From assembly GCF_900143535.1 (NCBI RefSeq), contig NZ_FRFA01000005.1:268180-332179 (forward strand): DNA of 64,000 nucleotides, written 5' to 3'. Positions 63,656-64,000 of the stretch are shown one piece after another (within the stretch, counting starts at the first letter, position 1; the number at the start of each line of letters is the position of its first letter). The notes under the pieces are model-generated. The model was given only the letters and a program-made list of their open reading frames with translations, ran no database searches and was not told where the DNA came from. Origin of the DNA: Tateyamaria sp. Alg231-49. GTDB taxonomy: Bacteria; Pseudomonadota; Alphaproteobacteria; Rhodobacterales; Rhodobacteraceae. Made by a program: the position numbers and the translations under genes.

Positions 63656-64000
63656 TTATGCGGCGCGTTGTCCGTGATGCAAGCGCCGCGCTTCGAGTGT
63701 CTTTCGTTTGATCCTTTCTCTTTCCTGTAGAATGGCTTTGTCCCTGCCGAAGTAGACGTTGGCGGGCGTGACGTTGTTCAAGCTTTCATGGTAGCGTTGG
63801 TGATTGTAATGATCGACGAAGGTTTCGATCTGGGCTTCGAGATCACCCGGTAAGAAGTAGTTTTCTAGCAGGATGCGGTTCTTCAGGGTCTGATGCCACC
63901 TTTCGATCTTGCCTTGGGTTTGAGGATGATATGGAGCGCCGCGAGAGTGCTTCATGCCTTTGTCCTGCAACCATTCAGCCAGTTCTCCAGAGACGTAGCT
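63656..64000 (-). CDS. IS3-family transposase OrfB, N-terminus beyond the window
   Basis: C-terminal 114 codons of an IS3-type DDE transposase. The catalytic Glu and its neighbourhood are visible as HPQTQGKIERWHQTLKNR, followed by FVDHYNHQRYHESL and the end with PANVYFGRD and a Lys/Arg-rich tail. The frame is open to the right edge, so the gene looks intact as far as seen. The orfA remnant at 62411 is of a similar type but on the other strand, so they come from different copies. Confidence 0.92.
   Translation of the reverse strand, partial: SYVSGELAEWLQDKGMKHSRGAPYHPQTQGKIERWHQTLKNRILLENYFLPGDLEAQIETFVDHYNHQRYHESLNNVTPANVYFGRDKAILQERERIKRKTLEARRLHHGQRAA

Larger units (their letters stand above)
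63618..64000 (-). mobile_element. IS3-family element, partial, running off the right edge
   Basis: The terminus TGAACTAAGAGAGAG starts at 63618 and reads into the element; the orfB frame ends 38 bp inside. The element is oriented on the minus strand and continues past the window. It has interrupted the L,D-transpeptidase-like gene. Confidence 0.85.

Overview
The window looks like a chromosomal segment of a marine-type alphaproteobacterium of the Rhodobacteraceae (Roseobacter group). The main reasons are the order ccoNOQP-ccoGHIS beside a universal-stress gene, an fnrL-type regulator and hemN, the TRAP transporter of the TAXI type, a VPLPA-CTERM protein, the DUF1467/methylmalonyl-CoA epimerase pair and a SqrR/BigR-type sulfur switch. 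GC is high over most of it and drops around 52-54 kb and in 60-64 kb, where small orphan genes and insertion-sequence debris collect. No rRNA, tRNA or CRISPR array was found.

Layout. 1-5.5 kb: the 3' part of a LacI-type regulator, then a tightly overlapping four-gene set (ABC ATPase, FtsX-like permease, AttH-type lipocalin, PNPOx-like flavoprotein). 5.5-8.5 kb: an iron-type periplasmic binding protein without its permease, a VOC protein and an MmgE/PrpD protein. 8.5-19.1 kb: the micro-oxic respiration block, with cbb3 assembly genes (ccoSIHG), cbb3 structural genes (ccoPQON), a universal stress protein, fnrL and oxygen-independent hemN; four FNR-type boxes lie in front of ccoG, ccoN, usp and fnrL/hemN. 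19.2-28.9 kb: a kelch protein, then a catabolic-looking set (small membrane protein, Tm-1-like/UPF0261 protein, aldehyde dehydrogenase, fused TRAP permease, TAXI binding protein) facing a MarR regulator coupled to a sulfatase/phosphonate-monoester-hydrolase-like enzyme.

29.4-33.6 kb is the least explained region: two unknown genes on the minus strand face a coiled-coil protein with a toxin-like C-terminal domain, followed 15 bp later by a small acidic gene, which is the layout of a polymorphic toxin and its immunity protein. 33.7-48.5 kb is mostly household DNA (murJ, trpS, aspS, methylmalonyl-CoA epimerase, lytic transglycosylase) mixed with a rhomboid protein lacking its catalytic residues, a VPLPA-CTERM protein, cupin, VOC, HDAC-like, nitroreductase, EI24, DUF1467, response-regulator and GNAT genes. 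48.7-52 kb: katG and a divergent oxyR. 52.5-54.8 kb: four membrane or exported orphans, including a CPBP protease.

55-60 kb is a reactive-sulfur module: SulP transporter, TIGR01244 phosphatase/sulfurtransferase-like protein, ETHE1-type persulfide dioxygenase and two YeeE/YedE halves, divergent from a SqrR/BigR-type repressor and an uncharacterised His/Met-rich protein. 60.4-64 kb holds small genes, an RcnB-like gene broken by an in-frame stop, a Crp/Fnr regulator without Fe-S cysteines, a decayed IS3-family orfA, and at the edge an IS3-family element whose terminus cuts short an L,D-transpeptidase-like gene.
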